NCBI GenBank assembly: GCA_004292595.1
Contig: RDXM01000114.1
Location: 1 to 35,017, forward strand
Source of the DNA: Candidatus Kapaibacterium sp.
GTDB taxonomy: Bacteria; Bacteroidota; Ignavibacteria; Kapaibacteriales; UBA4661
DNA: 35,017 nt
Direction of reading: 5' to 3'
Positions 17,001 through 22,828 of the stretch are shown here, piece after piece. The notes under the pieces were generated by a model. It made no database searches. It had not been told where the DNA came from and was given only the letters and a program-made list of their open reading frames with translations. The stretch's first letter is position 1. Each line of letters starts with the position of its first letter. A program made the position numbers and the translations under genes.

Positions 17001-18820
17001 TGGCAATTAGCCCCGCACTGCGCGTATCGGTGCAAAGCGTAACGCCAACGGAGATTCGCGCAACGATTTCTGGCTCGTTTACTAATCTGCAAGGGCAACG
17101 GTATGTGTACGTTCAAAACCAAGACGCACAATCCACCTTTGTTCCCTTCCAGCTAACGCCAAATCAACCGCCAGTAATTACGAGCATCACGCCAAATATC
17201 ACCACCGCAACGGGTGTGGCATTTGAAGCAATCGTCAATGGCTCGAACTTCTTTGGAGCTTCTGGTTTGACCGTTACGGCTCGCACTGCGGCTGGAGTGG
17301 TTTCTAATCTGCCCTTCCGCACACTCAGTCCATCGCAAGTTGCGGTAACGATTCCGATTCCTCTGAACTCAGCAGCGCAAAACTTAACCATTACGCTGCA
17401 AAACTCGGATGGTCAGTCGGCAGGTGTTGGATTTACCGTCCGCGATCCAGGTCGTCCGCAGATATTTACCGTATCGCCTTCACGGGCAGTTGCTGGCTCT
17501 TCAACGATGACCGTCACAATTACTGGTTCGGGCTTCTTCTTGAACGCAATTCCGAGCCTTGGAAATACTGAACTCCAAGTGTTGGCGCGCTCAACAACCA
17601 GCATCGTGGCAGTGATTCCAGCAGACCTTCTCTCAACGTTTGCTAATCCGACAATCGGAGTACGGAATCCACTCAGCTTCTCGACATCAATATTCTTCCC
17701 GATTGGCTATCCAGCACCGACGGTATCGAGCGTTTTGACAGCAAGCGGTTCAAATCAGGGACAACCTGTAACGGCTGCTTCTATCTTCCCGTTCCAGCTT
17801 GCGGTCAATGGTTCAGGCTTCCGCATCGGCGTGACAGCAACCTTCAATGGTCAAGCCGTTACGGTGGTGAGTACATCGCCAACGCAAGTCGTTATCGCGG
17901 TTCCGGGTGGTTTGAATACGCCAGGCGTGTTCCCCGTAGCTTTGAGCAATGCCGACGGTCAAAACGCATCGGGCTTGTTTACGATTGGCACACCAAATGG
18001 TCCGATTATTACTAGCATCTCGCCCCGCGAGGAAGTAGCTATCGGTCAGCCGTTTGTGATAACGCTCGAAGGACGGAACTTTAGCGTGAACGCGCAAGGA
18101 CAGATTCTTGCTGGAACGCAAGTTCTCTTCAACGGCGTACCGCTTGCAATCTTGCAGGCATCGTCCACACGCCTTGTTGCGCAAGTTCCAGCCGGCTTGA
18201 ACACGCGGGAAGGTAATGCGCTTGTCGAAGCAGTAAACTCCGACTTGCAACGCACCAGCATTCCGCTCACGGTAGGCTGCGCAATCTGTCCGATTGTCCG
18301 CAGCTTCACGCCAACAACGGTTCGCCCAACAAACAACTACGGTCATGACGTAACCTTCACCTTCCGTGGCTCGAATCTCAGCCCGAACTCGACGATAACG
18401 ATTGGCGGCTCGCCGCTTCGTATTGTGAGCGGCTCTGATTCGGTGATTACCGCAATCGCGCCGCAGGGCTTCTTCTTCGGTGATGGTCGCATTGTTGTTA
18501 CCAATCCCGACGGTCGTCGCTTTACGCTCTTCGGTCCGACGGTTGGTGTCAGCAACGTTGTTATTACGCCGCTCGCAGGACGCGCATATCCAAATCCAGT
18601 GGATGATATGCTTACCTTCGAGACCGATATCACCAGTTCAACGCTCTTGCGGGTTCGCCTGAGCGATGTACTTGGCAGAACGGTAACGTCGTTTGAGCAG
18701 CAGGTACAGCGCGGACGCTTCACACATCAACTTGATGTGAGTGGCTTGTCGGCAGGTGTGTATATCTTTGAAATGACCGACGGTCAGCGTCGTTTCACCG
18801 AGAAGATTATTAAACGATAA
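8096..18820 (+). CDS. Giant Type IX-secreted multidomain surface protein (3,574 aa)
   Basis: Probable cell-surface adhesin or fibre exported by Sec and then the Type IX system. A 64-residue Arg-rich extension precedes the signal core (MMPHVIAFCIALFAVLNMAQ, cleavage near AQA87). Two long homologous modules follow: the first opens YFWVGANTTSADWG at residue 89, the second VYWVGGSQATGDWG near 1065. Both are Thr/Asn/Gly-rich with recurring GDDAAGTS-like motifs and share NFIDxSxGGSL near their ends. Five repeats of about 145 residues start near 2020, 2165, 2312, 2457 and 2596. About eight IPT/TIG-like beta-sandwiches start near 2727, 2817, 2913, 3025, 3120, 3206, 3302 and 3398 (core PPVITSITPN...GTGF). 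The end, from AYPNPVDDML at 3497 through LSAGVYIFEM to EKIIKR, is a type A sorting domain. No catalytic domain was recognised. A strong terminator follows, so it is a single-gene unit. Confidence 0.93.
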   Translation: MNSLHTSLPQKTPIRGVALRPQEETCAERTVLHGGVTTTAIAQRRATLFARSMDALRKATRGEGMMPHVIAFCIALFAVLNMAQAQATYFWVGANTTSADWGQPANWSLTSSGPGGAGVPGFPYGNVQDVAIFDGNTNVTILTGFPTNGAAAAVGQIRLLNSFSSGPQVTFGGGASTVATIRLGGTAASTNSPLFVGSLCRLFIDQNITMDMTANVNSLMNPSASIFGDLSIRIGGTVTNSVASRFRIEDGGSLRMSGGTFTAAGATSAVEYSLTGNRGSLVYDRDDNTTVIIPAANDATEVPTPGTAFLGNLVIRRPIASVTTFTNGGVRQIGGTLIVDGCALNLPNAITINLAASRMVNNGNIFAASTTFNTNLVYRDLAAAAGRTPLNPTVSDLSFGVNPAGIIPNGQYLGSLTNNIATMNLSINSDLNIVATGAAASGITLGDATVPVAGGQITIPATRTLTLRLGTGTIAAPNNTGRLIIDGTFAIATGATLANNNTNANSPLAGLLINPGGRIQLNGSATITGTANGAFYNGPTATLEYLDRNAATAGLMRAFTGVAAYAAPAGPRTASTAELPADMRGAVTVNRLYSEAGGAATVTSLVALQQNTVMNGPLTLAQGTLGLNSQQLILNGTVTSSGGFISGNDAAGTSALVYNSIAPGTLLVTTATTAPHGNFFNYMEINNTGSLSLGVPGLATSRLTINGATAQAAYGLAGVSNYNGQLRFNSTGNLILNGAEITFSGAGAANTTPAAQGGHIPVTSASVGAIFGDGSSQLIFLSNQIRSFPRFAPGGQVLNELRAQADGVAAAAPGGTAPTALIDYMVSLRTVLQTNTLRLQNNAILQLGNNANLTVLNPPDLATATNIPNNAGNFIDASQGGSLQLRGYLAAGNVLLPMGVSFVGVNGAVLPSRYRPAIVSNSVTTSPGENYTVTVTSNIVNLVPSIPSLANNSMRGQWNISSGSGMNGAGGVLTLGWGNTAFPLPAPTVAGDNPAAFAATLAAAGPPAGINLTTIRRWTGTTYSNVLPTTPVVGLGVNARRIQATYNGALSNTVFIVSNELFPVYWVGGSQATGDWGVAANWASSSAGTGGSANPPGVSDWAVFDKAQAPRITTNIPPNIQQLSVIEGANVTLAPTDVPRTLSVNRDLADNDNILIGPNSRLAIGTGGFPFELTVPLTGTANGPNTSIFGTLSVLGNSTYNHKDGNSTILIANGGTLHIGAASGSSVPATTTGFQKLAATTLRYGSNTNSTPPYTFAGANDFNTQNATLLYEDAAGGTDTRTPTGTTGELPAAPFPGNIVINKTLPGARFRFNVNYQITSTATLRAGILDLTTGGVQLDVGTATNPGGNSIDNPPGSRTLNITGSLPDTGILGDQTNSILRLNGAGTHTLQFVPNGELLNTLTLEDLANPAPNSALTANLVTNLRVTTFNMTNARTAVSTTASGMIVNPNLTFRVDGTGTITSGRMLVDGTLALPSGGAMALPAAVATGGIDIGTTGTLNIINNGNVTGTPGVNPVRYLNAASRLLYSAEGMGFANKLAVPMVFPQIFNGSLVIDKNFSAATTTNTVDLAGANGCRVVTQGTVELRGGDLRLMGFMFKVGSAAQTLPAAADLLNNTISPTARILPGGGRIFGDDAAGTSSFVYNGSQNGNLFLGTVNATGTHLGRFLNKLEINGPATLTLSTGAVVNIESGGTPACDGTYQGTLRLDNSVGNLALNGSSLRLTGTTAPAAGQILTNVTSGTISGDNLPGTSIAITSQRIFNVQMAFNANSLRQFSLNPAATVPAVGQRQISLLSSMTADAVGITRNIVSLMSPTVNLTITGAGANATSGNLTAAQANFGLQNNNFIDLSPGGSLTMTIPNNTFRTFPIGVTNNTQSFIRPAPLMIGNQSGLVDTYTISLQRGLTFQNATYPDRVNAQWTIAKSTPAATNQLVHYGWHTEHETGLPGFFRQNTFAAQWNGASYSQTASSLSSAVTASAPAVTGPEWGHTVSYSSVNMAATNPFVILTPPSAIILAADSLAPSASGGFNTGAGSFGFLSPNGGNLTITSGEPFTLRISAFDGLNQRSPVRTNTFVRANLMALPGGTATFSTTGTGGLILGVNSPIQLLQAGNSVSATTTNLVFDWLNPSNQSSTQATLILYDQSGAANALTSVPLTITILAPPPRSSTIAYSQVQNSSTGTQGFNGGGLGQFNIIGGVQFPIDFGFYSRDNFLLGTNAATSVLVTVTPLTGGAMLTTTGNIPITMTTSLLINPAYVNGTLTSAINGRISPIVNWTNAGMGGGVVQGLLTLTANPGTPFRFSTSVIVNIGTGATVPARLGYSVNSGDISDPVRSLSGINNANFTPAGTNPIITGVPFPLNFAAFAQNGMVVRPETPTQVELTVSSAAGTNATFSLLGGGPTFIASTNGIGSLRPTIIWTNPGSVPSYGNAVITLRAISGQTTLLLTTANISIFTTGSVAAVFAMSQSSTNGTQGISLNNNPIRQGGTADPVRVSSGTPFNVDYGFYNAWGIPTANYPANSTFTLTVTPPVGQDVTIDGNTNTSLPFAVQRGTLSNITLNWRNPTGANPPPIDVTLRIDAAFAGLSTTVTIRLSSSANAPAFLGLSQLSSTSSVGINNGSLNVTSGLPFNVDAGLFDLQGALTRSLTNIGVLLTVEPIPTVPGSGSVTIAGNTGGVFVNQSGIRFNNILLNWNNPTSSPSSTQVRLRISGTSGGAVLSTSAIVTVNAGNVFPRISNLSPAVGGPGTEVQITGVNFTGVNAVSFGGIPAASFRVAGDGLIIAVAPPGVNTGAVTVSRPAQGAIPAGSNGGQTPAVIFTTGLTPVITELVPSSGGLGARILIRGINLFSVSDIRIADIRAVVDPDPNLNNTTTGNFVWVQLTGPLLVTTGSFSESRSGPVTMATLGGVITSSQRFTYNPPPVITSITPNTAVANGQPVSVIIRGTGFNFPLNPSQSDIITVQQSGVFFNVINNPMAISPALRVSVQSVTPTEIRATISGSFTNLQGQRYVYVQNQDAQSTFVPFQLTPNQPPVITSITPNITTATGVAFEAIVNGSNFFGASGLTVTARTAAGVVSNLPFRTLSPSQVAVTIPIPLNSAAQNLTITLQNSDGQSAGVGFTVRDPGRPQIFTVSPSRAVAGSSTMTVTITGSGFFLNAIPSLGNTELQVLARSTTSIVAVIPADLLSTFANPTIGVRNPLSFSTSIFFPIGYPAPTVSSVLTASGSNQGQPVTAASIFPFQLAVNGSGFRIGVTATFNGQAVTVVSTSPTQVVIAVPGGLNTPGVFPVALSNADGQNASGLFTIGTPNGPIITSISPREEVAIGQPFVITLEGRNFSVNAQGQILAGTQVLFNGVPLAILQASSTRLVAQVPAGLNTREGNALVEAVNSDLQRTSIPLTVGCAICPIVRSFTPTTVRPTNNYGHDVTFTFRGSNLSPNSTITIGGSPLRIVSGSDSVITAIAPQGFFFGDGRIVVTNPDGRRFTLFGPTVGVSNVVITPLAGRAYPNPVDDMLTFETDITSSTLLRVRLSDVLGRTVTSFEQQVQRGRFTHQLDVSGLSAGVYIFEMTDGQRRFTEKIIKR

Positions 18821-18887
18821 CCACATCAGAAAAACATATCCCGCATCATTGACGAAGCGTTGATGAATGCGATAGATAGGTAGGGCA

Positions 18888-18931
18888 AAAGCTCCGATAC
18901 GAGTAACATCGTGTTGGGGCTTTGTTTTTTT
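18888..18931 (+). terminator. Rho-independent terminator of the giant gene
   Basis: AAAGCTCC (18888-18895) pairs with GGGGCTTT (18916-18923, one G-T pair), with inner ACGA/TCGT, followed by seven T at 18925-18931. It lies 67 bases after the stop. Confidence 0.85.
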
Positions 18932-19034
18932 GGGGAGTTTTTTGTGGGGAATCGTATTTTATTCTTGAGCGATGCTGAGGAAAAAATCTTGCTGAAATTG
19001 TAGGAAAATCGTGGTACGACAACAAATAAATCAG

Positions 19035-19042
19035 TATTTTTG
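19035..19042 (+). promoter_or_regulatory. Possible -7 element upstream of ridA
   Basis: TATTTTTG fits the Bacteroidota -7 pattern TAnnTTTG and continues CG, as does a second candidate upstream of the GlmU-like gene (21829-21836). No TTTG was found 19-21 bases upstream, so the call is weak. Confidence 0.3.
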
Positions 19043-19117
19043 CGCCTTCCAAGAACGCCAAAAAATTCATCCAGAAAATTCATTGTTGTTTTCTTCCACA
19101 TTCTTCATTCATACCTC

Positions 19118-19495
19118 ATGAGAAAAATCATCTCGACAACAAACGCTCCAGCAGCACTCGGTCCATATTCGCAAGCAGTCGAAGCACAAGGAACGATGCT
19201 GTTTCTGGCAGGACAAATTCCGCTTTTGCCGAGCGGTGAAATAGTTGCGGGCGGCATTACCGAACAAACAACGCAAGTATTGGAAAACATAAAAGCTGTT
19301 TTGGAAGAAGCTGGTTATAGCTTTGCAAACATCGCCAAAGCAACGGTGTTCTTGAAAGATATGAACAACTTCGCAGCGATGAACGAGGTCTATAGCCACT
19401 ATCTCGGCGACATCAAACCCGCTCGCTCAACCGTAGAAGTGGCGCGACTTCCAAAGGATGTGCAGGTAGAAATTGAAGTTGTTGCACTCAAGTAA
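19118..19495 (+). CDS. ridA: RidA family enamine/imine deaminase
   Basis: Cytoplasmic homotrimer that hydrolyses reactive 2-aminoacrylate and related enamines made by PLP enzymes, protecting them from damage. The start at 19118 ([21 protein letters not shown]) gives 125 residues, the normal RidA length; the open frame further upstream has no family sequence. Hallmarks are the N-terminal GPYSQAV, the central LFLAGQIPL, and the C-terminal signature [23 protein letters not shown], which includes the active-site Arg that binds the substrate carboxylate and the conserved Glu. The closest resemblance is to the archetypal RidA subgroup. It is flanked by a terminator upstream and by element D plus a hairpin downstream, so it is probably transcribed alone. 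Confidence 0.96.
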   Translation: MRKIISTTNAPAALGPYSQAVEAQGTMLFLAGQIPLLPSGEIVAGGITEQTTQVLENIKAVLEEAGYSFANIAKATVFLKDMNNFAAMNEVYSHYLGDIKPARSTVEVARLPKDVQVEIEVVALK

Positions 19496-19514
19496 ATATT
19501 TTGGAAAAATCGCG

Positions 19515-19587
19515 CTATACTAAAAAGCGAAATGAGATGTAGTCCGTCTCAAAGATAGACTACATCTGAAGCAACATTGTAGTATAG
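19515..19587. repeat. Palindromic element D, copy 2
   Basis: Ends CTATACT and AGTATAG are inverted (19515-19521, 19581-19587); TATACTAAAAA and the core AAATGAGATGTAGTCC match copy 1 at 5911-6013. The core stem is AGATGTAGTC / GACTACATCT. It begins 20 bases after the ridA stop. Confidence 0.75.
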
Positions 19588-19596
19588 AAAAACATC

Positions 19597-19650
19597 CTGC
19601 TCACAAGAGCAGCAAGCACAGGGGCGAACAGGGTTTCGCCCTTGTTGTTT
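19597..19650 (+). terminator. Tandem hairpins, probable ridA terminator
   Basis: CTGCTC-acaa-GAGCAG (19597-19612) is followed by an 11-bp stem ACAGGGGCGAA / TTCGCCCTTGT (19618-19628, 19635-19645) and the T-rich tail TGTTTATTG. The second stem overlaps a possible TTG start at 19642 for the next gene and argues against it. Confidence 0.6.
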
Positions 19651-19674
19651 ATTGTCCACAAACCGCACAAAACC

Positions 19675-20874
19675 GTGAAATCTTCTCTGCACATCGCTTT
19701 TATCATTCACAATCAAGCAGAAACAGGACCGTATTGGAAAGTCTTGGAGCAATGCGCCGCGTACGTGAAAATGGGACACCGCGTTACGCTTGTTTGCACC
19801 TCAAAAACCGAGCGTTTGCGTTGGCGCGAAATTCTGCGTGATGGCGTTCGCGTGATAGAAGCTCCCGACGCGCTCTGGGGCAAGCTCCGGCAGGGCGTGG
19901 ACCTCTGGAACGCGCTTGTACGCTGCCGCGCACTCAAGCGCATTCACCGCGAGTATCCCTTTGATGTGCTTCACGCGGTGGATTGCCGCCCAAACGTGAT
20001 TATTCCTTCCTTGTACGCCCAACGCCGTTTTCGCATTCCTTTTGTTTTATCGTGGTGGGATTTATTTGGGCAAGGAAGTACGCGCTTTGGCAGCTTTTTT
20101 GCCAATACCGCCGGACGCTTCGAGGGATGGCTTGAAACCTCATTCCGCAAGTATGCCGACGGCGCGACGACCATTACGTATTATTTGAAAAATCGCTTGG
20201 AGCAGCTTGGCTACGCGGCGGAAAAAATTGAAGTGCATCACTTGGGCGTGGACACGAGCCAAGAGACGCTTTCTTTTCCCGATGCGCGGCGGTGGCTTCA
20301 GGAACAATGCGGTATTCAGGAAAACGAATCCGTATTGTGTTTCGCAGGAACAATTTACGAATCGGATTTTCGCTTGCTTCTCGGCGCACTAGATATTGTG
20401 CAAAAGCGTGGTATTTCCTACAAACTCGTCTGGGTAGGCAAGCACGAAATTGATGCCGACACCTGCAAACGCTATCACATCCACAGAACAGGCATTGTAC
20501 CGACGATGCAGGAAGTGTATCGCTACTTTGCTGCCGCCAACGCCTGTATTTTGCCAATGGAAGTGAACGACGCAAACGCCGCGCGCTGGCACTCGAAAGT
20601 AACGGATTATCTGAATGCTGGTGCGCCCGTCGCGCTTACGCCCGTGAGCGATTTCCCGCGTTATTTTACGCGCTTTCCGCTTGGTTGGCTCTCGCCGTCG
20701 GGTTCGGCAGAAGATTTTGCGGCAACCGTCATCACAGCACTCAGCGAATCCCCCGCCGAGCGCAGCACACGAAGCGCACAAACACGCACTTTCATGCGCG
20801 AAGAACTCGACGTGATGACGCAAGCTCGCCGCGCACTCAGTTTTTATCAGCGTTTTGTGGCATTACAGCCATAA
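19675..20874 (+). CDS. Glycosyltransferase, GT4-like
   Basis: Cytoplasmic GT-B glycosyltransferase of 399 residues. The first residues after the proposed GTG start at 19675 (MKSSLHIAFIIHNQAETGPYW) form the first Rossmann strand and loop of the acceptor half. There is no ATG nearby; a TTG at 19642 would add 11 residues but lies in a hairpin. Other landmarks are DVLHAVDCRPNVI, a tryptophan-rich PFVLSWWDLFGQGS, KIEVHHLGVDT, the C-half strand VLCFAGTIYESDFRLLLGAL, and the donor-site region ILPMEVNDANAARWHSKVTDYLNAGAPVALTP, where the usual Gly-rich SGGG loop is replaced by EVNDANAAR. Stand-alone gene, with no sugar-pathway neighbours. The family is fairly certain; donor and acceptor are unknown. 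Confidence 0.8.
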   Translation: MKSSLHIAFIIHNQAETGPYWKVLEQCAAYVKMGHRVTLVCTSKTERLRWREILRDGVRVIEAPDALWGKLRQGVDLWNALVRCRALKRIHREYPFDVLHAVDCRPNVIIPSLYAQRRFRIPFVLSWWDLFGQGSTRFGSFFANTAGRFEGWLETSFRKYADGATTITYYLKNRLEQLGYAAEKIEVHHLGVDTSQETLSFPDARRWLQEQCGIQENESVLCFAGTIYESDFRLLLGALDIVQKRGISYKLVWVGKHEIDADTCKRYHIHRTGIVPTMQEVYRYFAAANACILPMEVNDANAARWHSKVTDYLNAGAPVALTPVSDFPRYFTRFPLGWLSPSGSAEDFAATVITALSESPAERSTRSAQTRTFMREELDVMTQARRALSFYQRFVALQP

Positions 20875-21287
20875 AAATACTCTTTGACCTAGCTACACAC
20901 TAGATGCAATCTGGCTTTCAAGGCTTTTTTTTGAGTTTTGCGCTTCGCATATGATTCCCCTACACGCAAGCTATAATCTGGCTTTCAAGGATTTTTGCCG
21001 TGAGGGTGCGTGAATGCACGTAAAAATGTGTACGCTGCTGCCATGCGTTGCTTTTGCGCTAAACTTTTCTCCGCTACAATGCTTCCAAATAATAGTGTTT
21101 GCGAAAGAAGAGTTTTGCAAACAGCAAAAAAAATCATAGATTTGTAGTCTTGGCTTGAAAGTTTTATGCCCGTACTCTTCATAAATATTCAAAGCGTAAA
21201 CAGTTGATATGTTGTATTTTGACGCTCTATTGTGCGGTGCGGTGTACGTGTTTGGTTCGTGTGTTTTGTTTCAAATTATTTTGTTTC
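20875..21287. other. Gene-free stretch upstream of panD
   Basis: About 410 bases with no convincing gene on either strand. It holds the imperfect 31-bp direct repeat described at 20893-20990 and T-rich sequence near the panD start. Confidence 0.6.
20893..20990 (+). repeat. Pair of 31-bp direct repeats
   Basis: Copies at 20893-20923 and 20960-20990 share CTACAC at the left and an exact 16-mer AATCTGGCTTTCAAGG at the right, 67 bases apart. Each is followed by a T run (8 and 5 T). Confidence 0.75.
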
Positions 21288-21294
21288 AAAGGAG
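21288..21294 (+). promoter_or_regulatory. Shine-Dalgarno AAAGGAG of panD
   Basis: AAAGGAG ends five bases before the ATG at 21300 and fixes that start, which also places the processed Ser at the family position 25. Confidence 0.75.
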
Positions 21295-21299
21295 CAGTG

Positions 21300-21689
21300 A
21301 TGAATCGCATCATGTTCAAATCAAAAATCCACCGTGCGACGGTTACGCAGGCGGAATTGCATTACGAAGGTAGCCTGACTATTGACGAAAATCTCATGGA
21401 TGCCGCAGATTTGCTGGCATATGAGAAGGTGTCGGTGGTGAATATCAATAACGGTGAACGCTTTGAAACGTATGTTATTCCGGGCAAACGCGGCTCGAAA
21501 GTGATGTGCTTGAACGGCGCAGCAGCCCGCAAAGCCATGCTTGGCGACCGTATCATCGTTATCACATATGCCAACATGAGCGACGAGGAAGCCCGTAAGT
21601 ATAAACCGACGGTTGTGCTGGTGGATGAAGATAATAACATTATTCAAAAAAGCCACGAAGTCATTGCCGAAACGGTTGTGCTGAATTAG
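21300..21689 (+). CDS. panD: Aspartate 1-decarboxylase precursor
   Basis: Converts L-aspartate to beta-alanine for pantothenate and coenzyme A synthesis. It is made as a pro-enzyme that cleaves itself between Gly24 and Ser25, turning the Ser into the pyruvoyl cofactor. With the ATG at 21300 the protein has 129 residues, and [10 protein letters not shown] puts Gly24-Ser25 exactly where the family has them; Lys9 and the Tyr of FETYVIPG (substrate site) are also present, as is [17 protein letters not shown] in the barrel. The strong Shine-Dalgarno supports the start. Other pan genes are not in view. The next gene on the same strand begins 220 bases later after a tandem repeat, so an operon is not obvious. 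Confidence 0.97.
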   Translation: MNRIMFKSKIHRATVTQAELHYEGSLTIDENLMDAADLLAYEKVSVVNINNGERFETYVIPGKRGSKVMCLNGAAARKAMLGDRIIVITYANMSDEEARKYKPTVVLVDEDNNIIQKSHEVIAETVVLN

Positions 21690-21828
21690 AAAAGTTGAAT
21701 TAGAAAAAGTGTCATCGCCCAAAAGCTGTGCAAAGCTGCTGCTATCTGCTCTTTCAGCCCTTGACCTCAATTCTTCCCATCATTTGCTTTTAACATCTTT
21801 TAACGCCTTACTAACGCAGCGCATACCC

Positions 21829-21836
21829 TATTTTTG
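21829..21836 (+). promoter_or_regulatory. Possible -7 element upstream of the GlmU-like gene
   Basis: TATTTTTG matches TAnnTTTG and, like the one before ridA, continues CG. No good -33 TTTG is seen. It lies 12 bases before the 15-bp tandem repeat. Confidence 0.3.
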
Positions 21837-21847
21837 CGTTCCAATGT

Positions 21848-21907
21848 GTTGTCGAAATTTTTGTTGTCGAAATTTTTGTTGTTGAAATTATCTCGTCGAA
21901 ATTATCT
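21848..21907 (+). repeat. 15-bp tandem repeat abutting a start codon, 4 copies
   Basis: GTTGTCGAAATTTTT occurs twice exactly (21848-21877) and is followed by two variants (GTTGTTGAAATTATC, TCGTCGAAATTATCT). The array ends two bases before the ATG at 21910, so it occupies the place of a ribosome binding site. Confidence 0.9.
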
Positions 21908-21909
21908 TT

Positions 21910-22704
21910 ATGAATCAGTCTGCTACAGTTTCTTCGTCATCCTCACTTGCCGTTATTATCCTTGCTGCGGGCAAGGGAACACGCATGAACAATCCCAACA
22001 AAGCAAAAGTCATGTTCGAGCTTTCTGGCGAACCAATGATTGATTTCGTCGTGCGCCAAGCAGAATCGCTCCATCCAGCGAAAATTGCGGTTGTGGTTGG
22101 CTTTCAAAAAGAATCGGTGATGCAGCACTTGGACGCGAGCTTTCATGGGCTTCGCAGCGCGGAGGTGTTGCACTATGCGCACCAAGACCAACAGCTTGGC
22201 ACGGGTCATGCAGTCATGCAGACAGAATCAGCATTGCAGAGCTTTTCGGGTGATGTTCTGATTCTCTCGGGCGATGTTCCTCTCTTACGCATTGAAACCT
22301 TGCAAGACTTCGCCGCATTTCACCGTGACAGCAAAAGTGTTGTTTCGGTGTTGAGCGTGGAAAATCCAAACCCAACAGGCTACGGGCGCATCGTCCGCGC
22401 CGCAAACGGCGATTTCGAGCGTATTGTCGAGCATAAAGACGCAAGCGAACAGGAGCGCAGTATCAAGGAAATTAATAGCGGAATTTACTTCGTTCAATCC
22501 AGTGCGCTCTTCCAAGCATTGCACCAGGTCTCGAACAGCAACGCGCAAGGCGAATACTACCTTACCGATATTGTGAGCATTGTCAGAGCCTCTGACGCGC
22601 CCGTTGCAGCGTGGAAATGCACCGCTTTCGAGGAAGTGCAAGGCATTAACACCGTCGAGCAGCTCGAAGATGCTCGCCGCGCACTCGAAGAGCAGTTTGC
22701 CTGA
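21910..22704 (+). CDS. GlmU-like UDP-N-acetylglucosamine pyrophosphorylase, single domain
   Basis: Probable nucleotidyltransferase making UDP-GlcNAc from GlcNAc-1-phosphate and UTP, feeding peptidoglycan and surface glycans. The 264 residues correspond only to the N-terminal Rossmann-like domain of GlmU: LAAGKGTRM (residues 18-26, nucleotide binding), QLGTGHAV, the metal-binding GDVPLL, GYGRI, VEHKDAS, EINSGIYF and GEYYLTDIV. The left-handed beta-helix acetyltransferase domain that normally follows is absent; the frame ends cleanly at 22704 and no hexapeptide repeats are found after it. The acetylation step must come from another gene, or the true substrate differs. There is no Shine-Dalgarno, because a 15-bp tandem repeat reaches to two bases before the ATG. 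Confidence 0.85.
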   Translation: MNQSATVSSSSSLAVIILAAGKGTRMNNPNKAKVMFELSGEPMIDFVVRQAESLHPAKIAVVVGFQKESVMQHLDASFHGLRSAEVLHYAHQDQQLGTGHAVMQTESALQSFSGDVLILSGDVPLLRIETLQDFAAFHRDSKSVVSVLSVENPNPTGYGRIVRAANGDFERIVEHKDASEQERSIKEINSGIYFVQSSALFQALHQVSNSNAQGEYYLTDIVSIVRASDAPVAAWKCTAFEEVQGINTVEQLEDARRALEEQFA

Positions 22705-22714
22705 AGACAAAGGA

Positions 22715-22752
22715 TGACATCTGAAAAATGAAGGATGAACAACAAAAGCTAA
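22715..22752 (+). repeat. 7-bp array of sense-strand stop triplets
   Basis: Starting ten bases after the GlmU-like stop, TGA begins at 22715, 22722, 22729 and 22736, and TAA at 22750, all in one 7-base register. Successive stops therefore fall in all three reading frames. Confidence 0.75.
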
Positions 22753-22776
22753 AAGCCTCATCAATCTTTGCTTTTC

Positions 22777-22825
22777 ACTCAAAACGTAGCACTCAAAACT
22801 CAGCATTCAAAACTCAACACTGAAA
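22777..22825 (-). repeat. 14-bp (2x7) repeat with antisense stop triplets before mce
   Basis: Units ACTCAAAACGTAGC, ACTCAAAACTCAGC and ATTCAAAACTCAAC are in tandem. TCA (TGA on the minus strand) begins at 22779, 22793, 22800, 22807 and 22814. The array ends four bases before the mce ATG, so no Shine-Dalgarno is present. Confidence 0.8.
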
Positions 22826-22828
22826 AAA

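Noticed and set aside
19642-19674. TTG start for the second glycosyltransferase
   Set aside because: The codon lies inside the 3' arm of a terminator-like hairpin; the GTG at 19675 gives the expected N-terminus.
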